Below the pieces are notes generated by a model. The model saw only the letters and a program-made list of their open reading frames with translations. It was not told the DNA's origin and searched no databases. The position numbers and the translations under genes are program-made. Shown here piece by piece: positions 8,327 through 15,611 of a stretch of DNA of 17,215 bases. The first letter of the stretch is position 1. Every line of letters starts with the position of its first letter. The stretch is from an uncultured Chitinophagaceae bacterium (GTDB taxonomy: Bacteria; Bacteroidota; Bacteroidia; Chitinophagales; Chitinophagaceae), in NCBI GenBank assembly GCA_946885335.1, contig CAMPGG010000038.1, positions 1 to 17,215 on the forward strand. The letters run 5' to 3'.

Positions 8327-8782
8327 ATGCAGAACATTACTATTTACAAAGACGGGTTTTGTATTTCCACCAATAAATCCAAACTGGATATTTCGGCTAT
8401 ACATCATTTCCTTTCCACTGAGGCTTACTGGAGCCTGGGAATACCGTTTGAAACAGTAAAAAAATCAATTGATCATTCTTTAAATTTTGGACTCTATCAC
8501 AATGAACAGCAAATCGGTTTTGCGAGAATCATTTCTGATTTTTCAACTATTGCATACCTGGGAGATGTGTATGTTTTGCCCGAATTCAGGGGACGTGGAT
8601 TGTCAAAATGGTTAATGGAAACCATTACCAGTTTTCCGGAATTGCAGGGTTTAAGAAGATGGATTTTATTAACCGGCGATGCGCATGGTTTGTATAAACA
8701 ATTTGGCTGGAAAGATATTTCAAATCCCGAAAGGTGGATGGAGTTGCACAACAAAGACGTGTATAAAAAAACAAATGAATAA
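8327..8782 (+). CDS. GNAT-family N-acetyltransferase
   Basis: A 151-residue single GNAT domain, the normal length for a stand-alone member. The acetyl-CoA-binding motif A is visible at 82-98 (YVLPEFRGRGLSKWLME, with Arg88-Gly-Arg-Gly91-Leu-Ser), after the strand IAYLGDVYV. The carboxy end has the typical GDAHGLYKQFGW at 117-128. The closest general type is the YjdJ/ElaA-like group of small acetyltransferases of unknown substrate. Only 9 bases separate it from the exported peptidase-like gene, so both are probably on one mRNA, although a cytoplasmic acetyltransferase and an exported protein need not share a pathway. Confidence 0.9.
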   Translation: MQNITIYKDGFCISTNKSKLDISAIHHFLSTEAYWSLGIPFETVKKSIDHSLNFGLYHNEQQIGFARIISDFSTIAYLGDVYVLPEFRGRGLSKWLMETITSFPELQGLRRWILLTGDAHGLYKQFGWKDISNPERWMELHNKDVYKKTNE

Positions 8783-8887
8783 GAAATACAAATCATTAAG
8801 TTGTATGTAAAGCCGGGCAGCTAAAATCTAATTAGAAAGTAATCTGAGTTTTATAGTTGTGAGTTTCTACCGATGCAGTAATTTTAA

Positions 8888-8908
8888 TGATTGAATTTTG
8901 TTCAATCA
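8888..8908. promoter_or_regulatory. Perfect 8-bp inverted repeat
   Basis: TGATTGAA and TTCAATCA flank a 5-base TTTTG centre. The repeat sits about 80 bases before the beta-propeller lipoprotein gene and lacks a following T run, so an operator or an RNA hairpin is more likely than a terminator. Confidence 0.4.
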
Positions 8909-8933
8909 GTTATTTGTACCCACACCTTGTTTA

Positions 8934-8945
8934 AACGATATCGTT
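8934..8945. promoter_or_regulatory. Perfect 12-bp palindrome AACGATATCGTT
   Basis: A gapless palindrome 43 bases before the ATG of the beta-propeller lipoprotein gene, in an otherwise unstructured AT-rich leader. A binding site for a dimeric regulator is possible. No cognate regulator is encoded next to it. Confidence 0.4.
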
Positions 8946-8988
8946 ACTGGCATCAATAAATATTTATCTCACACCAAAATAAAAACAA

Positions 8989-9879
8989 ATGAAAAAAACG
9001 GTTCAACTAATAGTTATAGCTTTTGTCAGCACCTTCCTATTTGTACAATGTGGTTCGCAAAATTCGGAGGAAACAACCATGGACGATAACGCCACCGACA
9101 CAACATCAAAAACCCCAACCCTCACTATGCTTTGGGAAACGCCGGATTCTCTTTTTACCAACGAATCTGTTTTGTATGATCAAAGTACGGGTACTATTTA
9201 TGTTGCCAACATTGAAGGCCAGGATCCGGTAGGTAAAGATGGAAAGGGGTCTATAGGCATTATTTCGAAAGATGGGAAAATTGTAAATGCAGCATGGGTA
9301 AGCGGTTTGAATGCACCCAAAGGAATGGGCATTACCAATGGTAAATTATATGTTACGGATATTGATGAATTGGTTGAAATCGATATTGCATCAGCCAAAG
9401 TGAATAAAAAATATAAGGTGGATAGCGCGGTATTTTTAAATGATTTAGCCATTCAGAACAACAAAGTATATTTTTCAGATTCCAGGACAGGAAAAGTTCA
9501 TTTATTTGATGCGGGCTCTGTCAGCACATTTTCTAATGGAAATGAAGGAATCAATGGATTAGAAGTTGCTGCAGATGGCACTTTGTACGGTTTGGACGGT
9601 TCAGGATTAAAAAAATGGAATGCTGATGGAAGCAGTTCAATTTTAAATAGTAATGTAACGGGCGGCGATGGCCTGGTGATATTAAAAGATGGAAATTTTG
9701 TGGCTTCAAGATGGCAGGGAGAGGTCTGGTTTGTGAGTGATACTACCCAAACATTAATGTTAGATACAAAAGCAGCTGAATCAAACACTGCCGATATCGG
9801 GTTTATACCAGCCGAAAACATCGTCCTGGTTCCAACCTTTTTCAAAAACAAAGTAGTTGCTTATAAGCTGGATTATTGA
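8989..9879 (+). CDS. SMP-30/NHL-like beta-propeller lipoprotein
   Basis: A 296-residue exported protein. The signal (KKTVQLIVIAFVSTFLFVQ) ends at Cys21, followed by SQNSEETTMDD, an acidic tail like that of Bacteroidota surface lipoproteins; Gln at -1 of the lipobox is unusual. From about 45 onward repeated short strand motifs mark a propeller: VLYDQSTGTIYVANI, GKLYVTDIDELVEIDI, NKVYFSDSRTGKVHLF, GTLYGLDGSGLKKW, GNFVASRWQGEVWFV. This pattern fits the SMP-30/gluconolactonase/NHL group, whose members bind a divalent metal and open lactones or serve as binding scaffolds. Catalysis is not shown by any motif here. The gene appears to be a single unit, preceded by two palindromes and followed by a strong terminator. 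Confidence 0.82.
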   Translation: MKKTVQLIVIAFVSTFLFVQCGSQNSEETTMDDNATDTTSKTPTLTMLWETPDSLFTNESVLYDQSTGTIYVANIEGQDPVGKDGKGSIGIISKDGKIVNAAWVSGLNAPKGMGITNGKLYVTDIDELVEIDIASAKVNKKYKVDSAVFLNDLAIQNNKVYFSDSRTGKVHLFDAGSVSTFSNGNEGINGLEVAADGTLYGLDGSGLKKWNADGSSSILNSNVTGGDGLVILKDGNFVASRWQGEVWFVSDTTQTLMLDTKAAESNTADIGFIPAENIVLVPTFFKNKVVAYKLDY

Positions 9880-9905
9880 GTTGAATAAATCTGATTTTTC
9901 AAATT

Positions 9906-9932
9906 AAGCCTCCAAATCGGGGGCTTTTTTTT
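9906..9932 (+). terminator. Intrinsic terminator after the beta-propeller lipoprotein gene
   Basis: AAGCCTCC (9906-9913) pairs with GGGGGCTT (9919-9926) with one G-T pair and a 5-base loop, followed by an unbroken run of eight T (9925-9932). It lies 26 bases after the stop codon. Confidence 0.85.
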
Positions 9933-10062
9933 ATAAAGAAATTTTTTCCCCGGCATCAAAAAAAGAGTTTAACCATAAAATTTGCTACCATTCATAATCT
10001 TCATCTTACCACTTATCCAAATCGAATAAAATTTAGTTAAGCCCTTTAATAAGCTGAAATCC
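9933..10062. other. AT-rich spacer without recognised features
   Basis: No open frame, promoter or clear inverted repeat was seen in this stretch; the palindromes that belong to the padR control region begin just after it. Confidence 0.5.
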
Positions 10063-10090
10063 TTTACAGTAAAGCATTTCATACTGTAAA
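10063..10090. promoter_or_regulatory. 9-bp inverted repeat upstream of padR (distal)
   Basis: TTTACAGTA (10063-10071) and TACTGTAAA (10082-10090) are perfect inverted copies separated by 10 bases. The left arm also forms its own short dyad, CTTTAC-A-GTAAAG (10062-10074). It could be a distal operator of the regulator encoded downstream. Confidence 0.5.
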
Positions 10091-10108
10091 AGGTATTGTT
10101 TTATAAAA

Positions 10109-10124
10109 GTTACTCCAAAGTAAC
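10109..10124. promoter_or_regulatory. 6-bp inverted repeat upstream of padR (middle)
   Basis: GTTACT and AGTAAC are separated by four bases. It shares the TACT/AGTA core with its two neighbouring repeats and lies just upstream of the promoter. Confidence 0.4.
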
Positions 10125-10127
10125 AAG

Positions 10128-10148
10128 GTACTATGTGTTGTATAGTAC
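10128..10148. promoter_or_regulatory. Operator-like 7-bp inverted repeat over the padR -33 element
   Basis: GTACTAT (10128-10134) and ATAGTAC (10142-10148) are perfect arms with a 7-base spacer. The dyad centre (10138) coincides with the TTG of the -33 element, so a bound dimer would block RNA polymerase. PadR proteins commonly repress their own operons through such spaced dyads; assignment to this PadR is inference. Confidence 0.6.
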
Positions 10149-10169
10149 TAAAAACTTGTCTTACATTTG
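10138..10169 (+). promoter_or_regulatory. Bacteroidota-type promoter of the padR-pspC operon
   Basis: TTG at 10138-10140, a 21-base spacer and TACATTTG at 10162-10169 match the -33/-7 pattern TTG-N19-21-TAnnTTTG. Transcription would start near 10176, about 33 bases before the padR ATG. Confidence 0.7.
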
Positions 10170-10208
10170 TGTTATCAAAATGGCGTAAAAACCAAAAAAC
10201 TCAGCAAA

Positions 10209-10553
10209 ATGAACATTGAGAATACACAAAGCCAGATGCGCAAAGGAATATTGGAGTTTTGCATACTCTCCATTATTCGCCGCGGAGAAGCATATCCCAG
10301 TGATATCGTGGAGGAGATGAGAGCGGCTAACCTCAATATACTGGAAGGTACCCTCTACCCACTACTTACCCGGCTTAAAAATGCAGGGATGCTTAATTAC
10401 CGCTGGGTAGAAAGTAACTCTGGTCCTCCCCGTAAATATTTTTTACTGACAGAAAAAGGACAGGACTTCTATATGGAACTGGAAAAAACCTGGACAGAAT
10501 TATCTGAAGGAGTCAATGCCCTTACTTCTGCTAATAATAAACCAACCAACTAA
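10209..10553 (+). CDS. PadR-family transcriptional regulator
   Basis: A 114-residue winged-helix protein, the size of the short (PadR-s2) subgroup. Residues 8-28 form helix one (SQMRKGILEFCILSIIRR), and 33-60 hold the recognition region EGTLYPLLTRLKNAG. The wing follows with the diagnostic GPPRKYFLLTEKG at 72-84, and a short helix (FYMELEKTWTEL) for dimerisation ends the protein. The ATG at 10209 gives the normal family start; an in-frame TTG at 10167 lies inside the -7 promoter element and is rejected. The gene sits 25 bases before the PspC gene and behind three inverted repeats, which points to repression of its own operon. The inducing signal is unknown. Confidence 0.95.
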   Translation: MNIENTQSQMRKGILEFCILSIIRRGEAYPSDIVEEMRAANLNILEGTLYPLLTRLKNAGMLNYRWVESNSGPPRKYFLLTEKGQDFYMELEKTWTELSEGVNALTSANNKPTN

Positions 10554-10578
10554 AACTTCAACCACAAAACACACAAAC

Positions 10579-12825
10579 ATGAAAAAGATCATCAACATAA
10601 ATCTGGCCGGCAGAGTGATCCCGATAGAGGATTCGGCATATGAAAGGTTGCAGGCTTATATTGAAAGTCTTCGTCGCTATTTTGTTATGGAAGAAGGCAG
10701 AGATGAGATAATCAATGATATTGAAAGTCGCATCGCTGAACTGATGAACGACAAAGTGAGAAAAGGTGCTGCTTCAGTTACTGATGCAGATATCGACGAG
10801 ATCATCAGTTCTATGGGCCGCCCGGAAGATTTTGCAGCCGAAGATGCCGCTGATGCCACAACTGGTTCAACTTTTACAGCTGGCAGTAGCGAAAGCGCTA
10901 AATCAACTTTTAAAAAACCACGTGGACGTCTTTATCGCAACATGAGCGACCGTTTCCTGGGTGGTGTTTGTAGTGGTGTGGCTAATTATTTAAATGTAGA
11001 TCCTGCCATCATACGCCTGCTTTTTGCCATCATTACTTTTGGCGGCTTCGGATTTGGGGTCATCTTATATATACTTTTATGGATCATTTTACCGGCCAAG
11101 CCCCTGGAAGATTTCCAGGGCAAACGCCTGTTTCGTAATCCTGATGATAAAATAATAGGTGGTGTTGCCGGTGGTTTATCCGCTTATTTTAATAAAGAAG
11201 CCTGGATCATCCGCCTGATATTTGCAGCTCCGCTGTTACTGAATATTATCGTCAGCATGTTCAATAGTGCATTTTATGACTTTAACCCATTCCCTTTCTT
11301 GTTATTCGGATCATTGAGTGGAACTTTTGTTCTGGCCTATATTATCCTATGGATCGTATTACCTGAAGCAAAATCACCCTACGAAAAAATGGAAATGCGT
11401 GGTGAGAAAGTGGATGTAAACACCATCCGCCAAAATGTACAGGAAGGCATGGCCCAATTTAAAGACAGGGCAACCACCTTTGGACAGGAAGTGGAATCAT
11501 CAGCCAAACAATTTGGTGCAAGAGCGCAGGAATTTGCCAATACAAGGGGAAAAACATTTGCAACAGAAGTTGGCCAGGCTGCAAAACCAATCGGAACCGG
11601 TTTGGGAAATGCCATCAGGGTTTTATTCAAATTATTCTTTTTGCTGGTAGCTGGCAGTATCGCATTTGCATTGTTCATCATGTTGATCGTCCTCATTTTT
11701 GGTGGTGTAGGCATGATGCCCTTAAAGAATTTCTTACTGGAGGGTTTTTGGCAGAATGCTTTAGCCTGGGGTACATTGATTCTTTTCTTAGGCGTGCCGT
11801 TGATCGCTTTTATCACCTGGTTGATTCGCAGGGTAATGAAAGTTCGTTCACACCACAATTACCTGGGTTGGATGTTCGGTGGATTATGGACATTGGGATG
11901 GATTGCCGCTGCTTTTTTCGCAGCGAGTATTGCAAGAGAACTGAATACTTATGAAGGCGTACAGGAAACAATTGAAATCACCCAGCCTTTAAATGGCCGC
12001 ATGCTGGTAAAAGTGAATGAACCTGAATTAAGATTGAATAACAATTTCTGGTGGATAGATGATGATGGAACCGGTTGGAACGTTGATGAAGACACTATGC
12101 GCATTGCCAATGTAAAAATCAGGATCAGCAAAAGTATTGATTCCGCTTACCATGTTATCGAACATAAAGCAAGCGCTGGTCGCACCCGTTCTGATGCGGA
12201 AAGAAGAGCGGAACGCATTCAATATAATATCAGTTCGCAGGACAGTATTTTAAACCTGGGTAGTGGACTTGCCATTGACCGTGACAGTAAATTCCGCGGA
12301 CAGGAAGTGGTTGTGGAGATCATGGTCCCAGTTGGTAAAAGAATTCGTTTTGATGAAACCGTAGATGAAAGATTACATCCTTATTCCATCCGGACAAAAG
12401 GAAATTACGACCGCAGACGCAGTTGGGGACGTGATGGATGGGAAATTGAATTTGATTATGACCGTTATTTTAACTGGGAATTAAATACGGACTATGTGAT
12501 GACGGAAAACGGAACCCTGGTTAATCCTGACAAAGAATTAGAAGAAGATTCAGATAAGAGTGATACAACTTATCGCTATGATAGTGAAGAACAAAGAAGA
12601 CGGGAATACGAAGAGCAAAAACGCAGGGCGGAAGAAGAGCAACGCAAATTGCAGGAAATGGAAAGAAAGTTGAGAAGCGATACCATCCGCACCACTACTT
12701 CAGTAACCAAATCTTCAATAAGAAAAAGTGCGGTAATAAAAGAAGGTTTTAATGATGATGAAGAAAAGAAAGGTTTAACGTTTATTCATTCCCCGGTGTT
12801 TTCATTTGTGAAAGCATCCTTATAA
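10579..12825 (+). CDS. Multi-pass membrane protein with two PspC domains
   Basis: From the ATG at 10579 the protein has 748 residues; the frame is open further upstream into padR, but MKKIININLAGRVIP is the usual start of this Bacteroidota family. Residues 1-90 form a soluble amino-terminal domain (RDEIINDIESRIAEL, SSMGRPEDF). A first PspC domain lies at 116-173 (LYRNMSDRFLGGVCSGVANYL) and a second at 182-263 (RLFRNPDDKIIGGVAGGLSAYF). Further membrane helices are near 352-378, 396-417 and 429-452. A large soluble part follows (about 460-640), then a charged coiled coil (about 668-700, EEQRRREYEEQKRRAEEE). PspC proteins serve in envelope stress responses in Proteobacteria; in Bacteroidota the role is not known. 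It is the second gene of the padR operon. Confidence 0.92.
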   Translation: MKKIININLAGRVIPIEDSAYERLQAYIESLRRYFVMEEGRDEIINDIESRIAELMNDKVRKGAASVTDADIDEIISSMGRPEDFAAEDAADATTGSTFTAGSSESAKSTFKKPRGRLYRNMSDRFLGGVCSGVANYLNVDPAIIRLLFAIITFGGFGFGVILYILLWIILPAKPLEDFQGKRLFRNPDDKIIGGVAGGLSAYFNKEAWIIRLIFAAPLLLNIIVSMFNSAFYDFNPFPFLLFGSLSGTFVLAYIILWIVLPEAKSPYEKMEMRGEKVDVNTIRQNVQEGMAQFKDRATTFGQEVESSAKQFGARAQEFANTRGKTFATEVGQAAKPIGTGLGNAIRVLFKLFFLLVAGSIAFALFIMLIVLIFGGVGMMPLKNFLLEGFWQNALAWGTLILFLGVPLIAFITWLIRRVMKVRSHHNYLGWMFGGLWTLGWIAAAFFAASIARELNTYEGVQETIEITQPLNGRMLVKVNEPELRLNNNFWWIDDDGTGWNVDEDTMRIANVKIRISKSIDSAYHVIEHKASAGRTRSDAERRAERIQYNISSQDSILNLGSGLAIDRDSKFRGQEVVVEIMVPVGKRIRFDETVDERLHPYSIRTKGNYDRRRSWGRDGWEIEFDYDRYFNWELNTDYVMTENGTLVNPDKELEEDSDKSDTTYRYDSEEQRRREYEEQKRRAEEEQRKLQEMERKLRSDTIRTTTSVTKSSIRKSAVIKEGFNDDEEKKGLTFIHSPVFSFVKASL

Positions 12826-12867
12826 ACTAGGTTGAAGTTGGAGCATGCTGCTGAATACAGGATGCTT

Positions 12868-12905
12868 AAGGGCTCCAATTATTTGCGGAGCCCTTTTCTT
12901 TTTTT
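12868..12905 (+). terminator. Intrinsic terminator of the padR-pspC operon
   Basis: AAGGGCTCC (12868-12876) pairs perfectly with GGAGCCCTT (12887-12895) around a 10-base loop, followed by a T-rich tract to 12905 broken by one C. It lies 42 bases after the pspC stop. Confidence 0.88.
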
Positions 12906-12948
12906 AAAAGGCACCAACCATAGTATAACTGCGCAACAGTTTTCAGCT

Positions 12949-12956
12949 TACATTTG
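12949..12956 (+). promoter_or_regulatory. Putative -7 promoter element for the gcvT operon (TACATTTG)
   Basis: TACATTTG matches TAnnTTTG completely and equals the padR -7 element. No TTG is found 19-21 bases upstream. Transcription would begin just before the hairpin at 12970. Confidence 0.45.
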
Positions 12957-12969
12957 CACGCAACAATTT

Positions 12970-12993
12970 AACCGGAACTTATTCCGGTTTTTT
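12970..12993 (+). terminator. Terminator-like hairpin in the gcvT leader
   Basis: AACCGGAA (12970-12977) and TTCCGGTT (12982-12989) form a perfect 8-bp stem with a 4-base CTTA loop, followed by T12988-12993. It is 48 bases before the gcvT start and after a separate complete terminator for pspC, so it is either a second terminator or an attenuator. Confidence 0.65.
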
Positions 12994-13041
12994 ATAATGA
13001 AATAACAATTTTTCATTTTTAAAAGAGCTGAGTCACTGTAT

Positions 13042-14127
13042 ATGAAAACAACTCCTTTTACACAGAAACATATTGACCTGGGTGCTAAAATGGCTGATTT
13101 TGCAGGTTATAATATGCCCATTAGTTATTCAGGGATAAATGATGAACATGCTACGGTAAGGAAAAACGCAGGGGTTTTTGATGTTAGTCATATGGGTGAA
13201 TTTATTCTGAAAGGTCCTGGTGCTCTGGCCCTGATACAAAAGCTGGCTACGAATGATGCATCTAAATTAAGTGCAGGCAAAGCGCAGTACAGCTGCCTGA
13301 CGAATACAGAAGGCGGCATCGTTGATGACCTGATCATTTATTGCATTGAAGAAAACAAAGTGTACATGCTCGTAGTAAATGCTTCCAATATTGAAAAAGA
13401 CTGGAACTGGATTTCAAAGCATAATACGGATGGAGTTGAAATGCACAACGTTTCTGATAAAACTGCTTTATTGGCTATACAGGGTCCTAATGCCACAAAA
13501 ATATTACAGGAACTAACGGAAATGGATATCCTGAATTTAAAATATTACACTTTTGTTAAAGGAACATTTGCCGGTGTTGAAAATGTGCTGGTAAGTGCAA
13601 CGGGTTATACCGGCGCCGGTGGAGTAGAAATCTATTTTGAAGATAAAGGCGATGATGCCGATAAAATTTGGAATGCCATATTTGAAGCAGGTAAATCCCA
13701 GGGCATTAAGCCAATCGGTCTGGCTGCAAGAGATACGCTGAGACTGGAAATGGGTTTTTGTTTATACGGCAACGATATTGATGATACAACTACACCTTTA
13801 GAGGGAGGATTAGGCTGGATAACAAAATTCACAAAAGATTTTACGGCAAAAGAAATTCTGGAAAAGCAAAAAGCAGAAGGTATCCAACGCAAACTGGTTG
13901 GATTTGAAATGATAGATAAAGGCATTCCACGGAAAGGTTATACCATTACCAACGCAAACGGAGAATCCATTGGTCATGTAACCTCGGGTACCCAGGCGCC
14001 TTCTTTAGGTAAGGCTATCGGTATGGGATATGTGAAAATACAGGATGCTTCTATCGGGTCAACAATTTTTATTAATGTGCGTGATAAACAAATCAAAGCA
14101 CAGGTAGTAAAAATGCCTTTCGCATAA
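13042..14127 (+). CDS. gcvT: Glycine cleavage system T protein (aminomethyltransferase)
   Basis: GcvT moves the aminomethyl group from the H protein lipoyl arm to tetrahydrofolate, giving 5,10-methylene-THF and ammonia in the cytoplasm. The 361 residues match the usual length. Visible family features are the amino-terminal [28 protein letters not shown] at 46-53, the catalytic-Asp segment [10 protein letters not shown] at 91-100 (Asp95 or Asp96), [13 protein letters not shown] near 191-203 and [14 protein letters not shown] after ARDT. The carboxy-terminal barrel includes [18 protein letters not shown], typical of GcvT rather than sarcosine-dehydrogenase-like relatives. The P and H protein genes are not in the window. 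Two genes follow at 12- and 13-base spacing, suggesting one operon. Confidence 0.96.
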   Translation: MKTTPFTQKHIDLGAKMADFAGYNMPISYSGINDEHATVRKNAGVFDVSHMGEFILKGPGALALIQKLATNDASKLSAGKAQYSCLTNTEGGIVDDLIIYCIEENKVYMLVVNASNIEKDWNWISKHNTDGVEMHNVSDKTALLAIQGPNATKILQELTEMDILNLKYYTFVKGTFAGVENVLVSATGYTGAGGVEIYFEDKGDDADKIWNAIFEAGKSQGIKPIGLAARDTLRLEMGFCLYGNDIDDTTTPLEGGLGWITKFTKDFTAKEILEKQKAEGIQRKLVGFEMIDKGIPRKGYTITNANGESIGHVTSGTQAPSLGKAIGMGYVKIQDASIGSTIFINVRDKQIKAQVVKMPFA

Positions 14128-14139
14128 AATGCAGAGCCT

Positions 14140-14613
14140 ATGCCAAAAATTCACCTCACAACATTTATAGCCGCACCGGTTGAAAGGGTTTTTGATCTAT
14201 CCAGGAGCATAAAAATGCACAAATTTTCTATGGATCGGTTCAAAGAAGAAATGGTAAACGGCCCTATGAATGACCTGGTTGAAGTTGGTGATGAAATGAC
14301 CTGGAAAGCCCGCCATCTTTTAAAAACCAGGATTTTGAAATCAAAAATTACCCTGGTCAAAAAATATGAATGTTTTGTGGATGAACAAGTTTCCGGCGAC
14401 TTTAAAATGATGAAACATGAACACCATTTTAAGCCGGTAGAAAATGGTGTGATCATGATCGATCTGTTTCAATTTGAAACGCCATATGGACCCATGGGTA
14501 AATGGTTTAACCAGGCTTATCTTTCCCGTTACATGAAAAAATTATTAGAACAGCGAAACCTGCATATAAAAAAATATGCTGAAAGCGATCAGTGGAAAAA
14601 GATCTTGTCCTGA
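14140..14613 (+). CDS. SRPBCC (START/Bet v1-like) ligand-binding protein
   Basis: A 157-residue protein with the usual length and opening of SRPBCC polyketide-cyclase-like members (HLTTFIAAPVERVFDLSRSI), followed by a helix and beta strands around VGDEMTWKARHLL (49-61) and TLVKKYECFVDEQVSGDFK (71-89). The pattern ends with a long carboxy-terminal helix (RYMKKLLEQRNLHIKKY) that closes the hydrophobic pocket in this fold. Such proteins bind lipids or other hydrophobic ligands, and some are enzymes; no catalytic residue can be named. It is placed 12 bases after gcvT and 13 before comB, so it is likely co-transcribed with both. A link to either pathway is inference. Confidence 0.82.
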   Translation: MPKIHLTTFIAAPVERVFDLSRSIKMHKFSMDRFKEEMVNGPMNDLVEVGDEMTWKARHLLKTRILKSKITLVKKYECFVDEQVSGDFKMMKHEHHFKPVENGVIMIDLFQFETPYGPMGKWFNQAYLSRYMKKLLEQRNLHIKKYAESDQWKKILS

Positions 14614-14626
14614 CAATAATTAAAAT

Positions 14627-15358
14627 ATGAATTCAAAACCTTCATTATACACTTGCCTGTCTCCTTCTTTACTTCATTTATACGATGTTACAAACAGCAT
14701 TGTTGTTGTAATAGATGTTTTAAGGGCAACATCAACCATTGCCACTGCATTATATAACGGTGCCCGGTGTGTGATTCCGGTTGACAGTGTTAGTCGTTGT
14801 ATTGCATTGGGAAAACAAATTGATGGAATTACCGCCGGGGAACGGGATGGAAAGATTGCGGAAGGCTTGCAGTACGGAAATTCATCTTTTGAATATCCCA
14901 AAGAATTTATCAATAATAAAACATTGGTACTAACAACAACCAATGGTACCCGGTTATTGCACATGGCTTTGGAAAAAGGAGCAGTGGAAATCGTTACAGG
15001 TTCATTTCCTAACCTCTCTGCTATTTGTGATCACCTGGTTGAACAGAAAAAACCAGTTATTCTTGGTTGTGCCGCATGGAAAGACCGCATTAATTTAGAA
15101 GATACATTATTTGCAGGTGCTGTTATTTCAAGGATCAAAGATCACTTTGATATTAATTGTGATGCTGGCCATATGGCCGAAACGATTTATCACCAGGCAA
15201 AAGACAACCTGTTTGAATTCATGAAAAAAAATGATGCATCACATTATCATCGCCTGATGAACTTTGGATTGGAAGATGATATTCGTTATTGTCTTACACC
15301 AGACCTGGCTAACATATTACCTGAATATATAGATGGAAAATTAGTGGTTAAACCATGA
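14627..15358 (+). CDS. comB: 2-phosphosulfolactate phosphatase family protein
   Basis: ComB removes phosphate from 2-phosphosulfolactate with the help of Mg2+, giving sulfolactate; it was first described for coenzyme M synthesis in methanogens. The 243 residues match the family's length. Diagnostic parts are VVVIDVLRATSTIATAL (26-42), AGERDGKIAEGLQYGNS (70-86), LTTTNGTRLL (101-110), the VILGCAAWKDR region with NLEDTLFAGA (about 144-164) and the carboxy-terminal EDDIRYCLTPD (215-225). The fold and acidic residues support an active enzyme. No ComA, ComC or other sulfonate gene lies nearby, so the pathway in this organism is open. It ends the gcvT-SRPBCC-comB cluster. Confidence 0.93.
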   Translation: MNSKPSLYTCLSPSLLHLYDVTNSIVVVIDVLRATSTIATALYNGARCVIPVDSVSRCIALGKQIDGITAGERDGKIAEGLQYGNSSFEYPKEFINNKTLVLTTTNGTRLLHMALEKGAVEIVTGSFPNLSAICDHLVEQKKPVILGCAAWKDRINLEDTLFAGAVISRIKDHFDINCDAGHMAETIYHQAKDNLFEFMKKNDASHYHRLMNFGLEDDIRYCLTPDLANILPEYIDGKLVVKP

Positions 15359-15370
15359 TCTGCTTTCGAG

Positions 15371-15429
15371 AAAAACTTGTAAAGATAAGTTTTTTCATTG
15401 CGTCATAAAAACCTTTCAGGGTTTTTCTT
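15371..15429 (+). terminator. Two tandem AT-rich hairpins after comB
   Basis: AAAAACTT/AAGTTTTT (15371-15378 and 15387-15394, 8-base loop) and AAAAACC/GGTTTTT (15407-15413 and 15420-15426, 6-base loop) both run into T-rich tracts. Each stem is rich in A-T pairs, so termination is plausible but weaker than at the two GC-rich terminators upstream. Confidence 0.55.
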
Positions 15430-15469
15430 CTTAACGTCCTGTTTGCAAGGTTTCTCATTTTCTTTCCTT

Positions 15470-15477
15470 TAATTTTG
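15470..15477 (+). promoter_or_regulatory. Putative -7 element for the SWIM/SNF2 gene (TAATTTTG)
   Basis: TAATTTTG fits TAnnTTTG. A TTTG at 15442-15445 lies 24 bases upstream, a little too far for the normal 19-21 base spacing. If used, the 5' leader would be about 130 bases. Confidence 0.3.
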
Positions 15478-15611
15478 CCAATTAATCTTTTTTTAATGAC
15501 CGTGAAAACGCATGGTGAATGTGCAATTAAAAAACGTTTAACAGCAATGTTTTTTCGTCCGTAAATTAAAAAAGCGACCCGTTTAATAATTCAACCTTAA
15601 ACTAATTTTTT

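Noticed and set aside
10167..10208. Upstream TTG start for padR
   Set aside because: The codon lies inside the -7 promoter element TACATTTG and would add 14 residues before the normal PadR start.
10516..10578. Upstream ATG for pspC within padR
   Set aside because: The 21 added residues have no family character, while the ATG at 10579 begins the conserved MKKIININLAGR segment.
11379..11858. 159-codon minus-strand open frame inside pspC
   Set aside because: It is antisense to well-supported PspC coding sequence, has an unnatural composition and no upstream signals.
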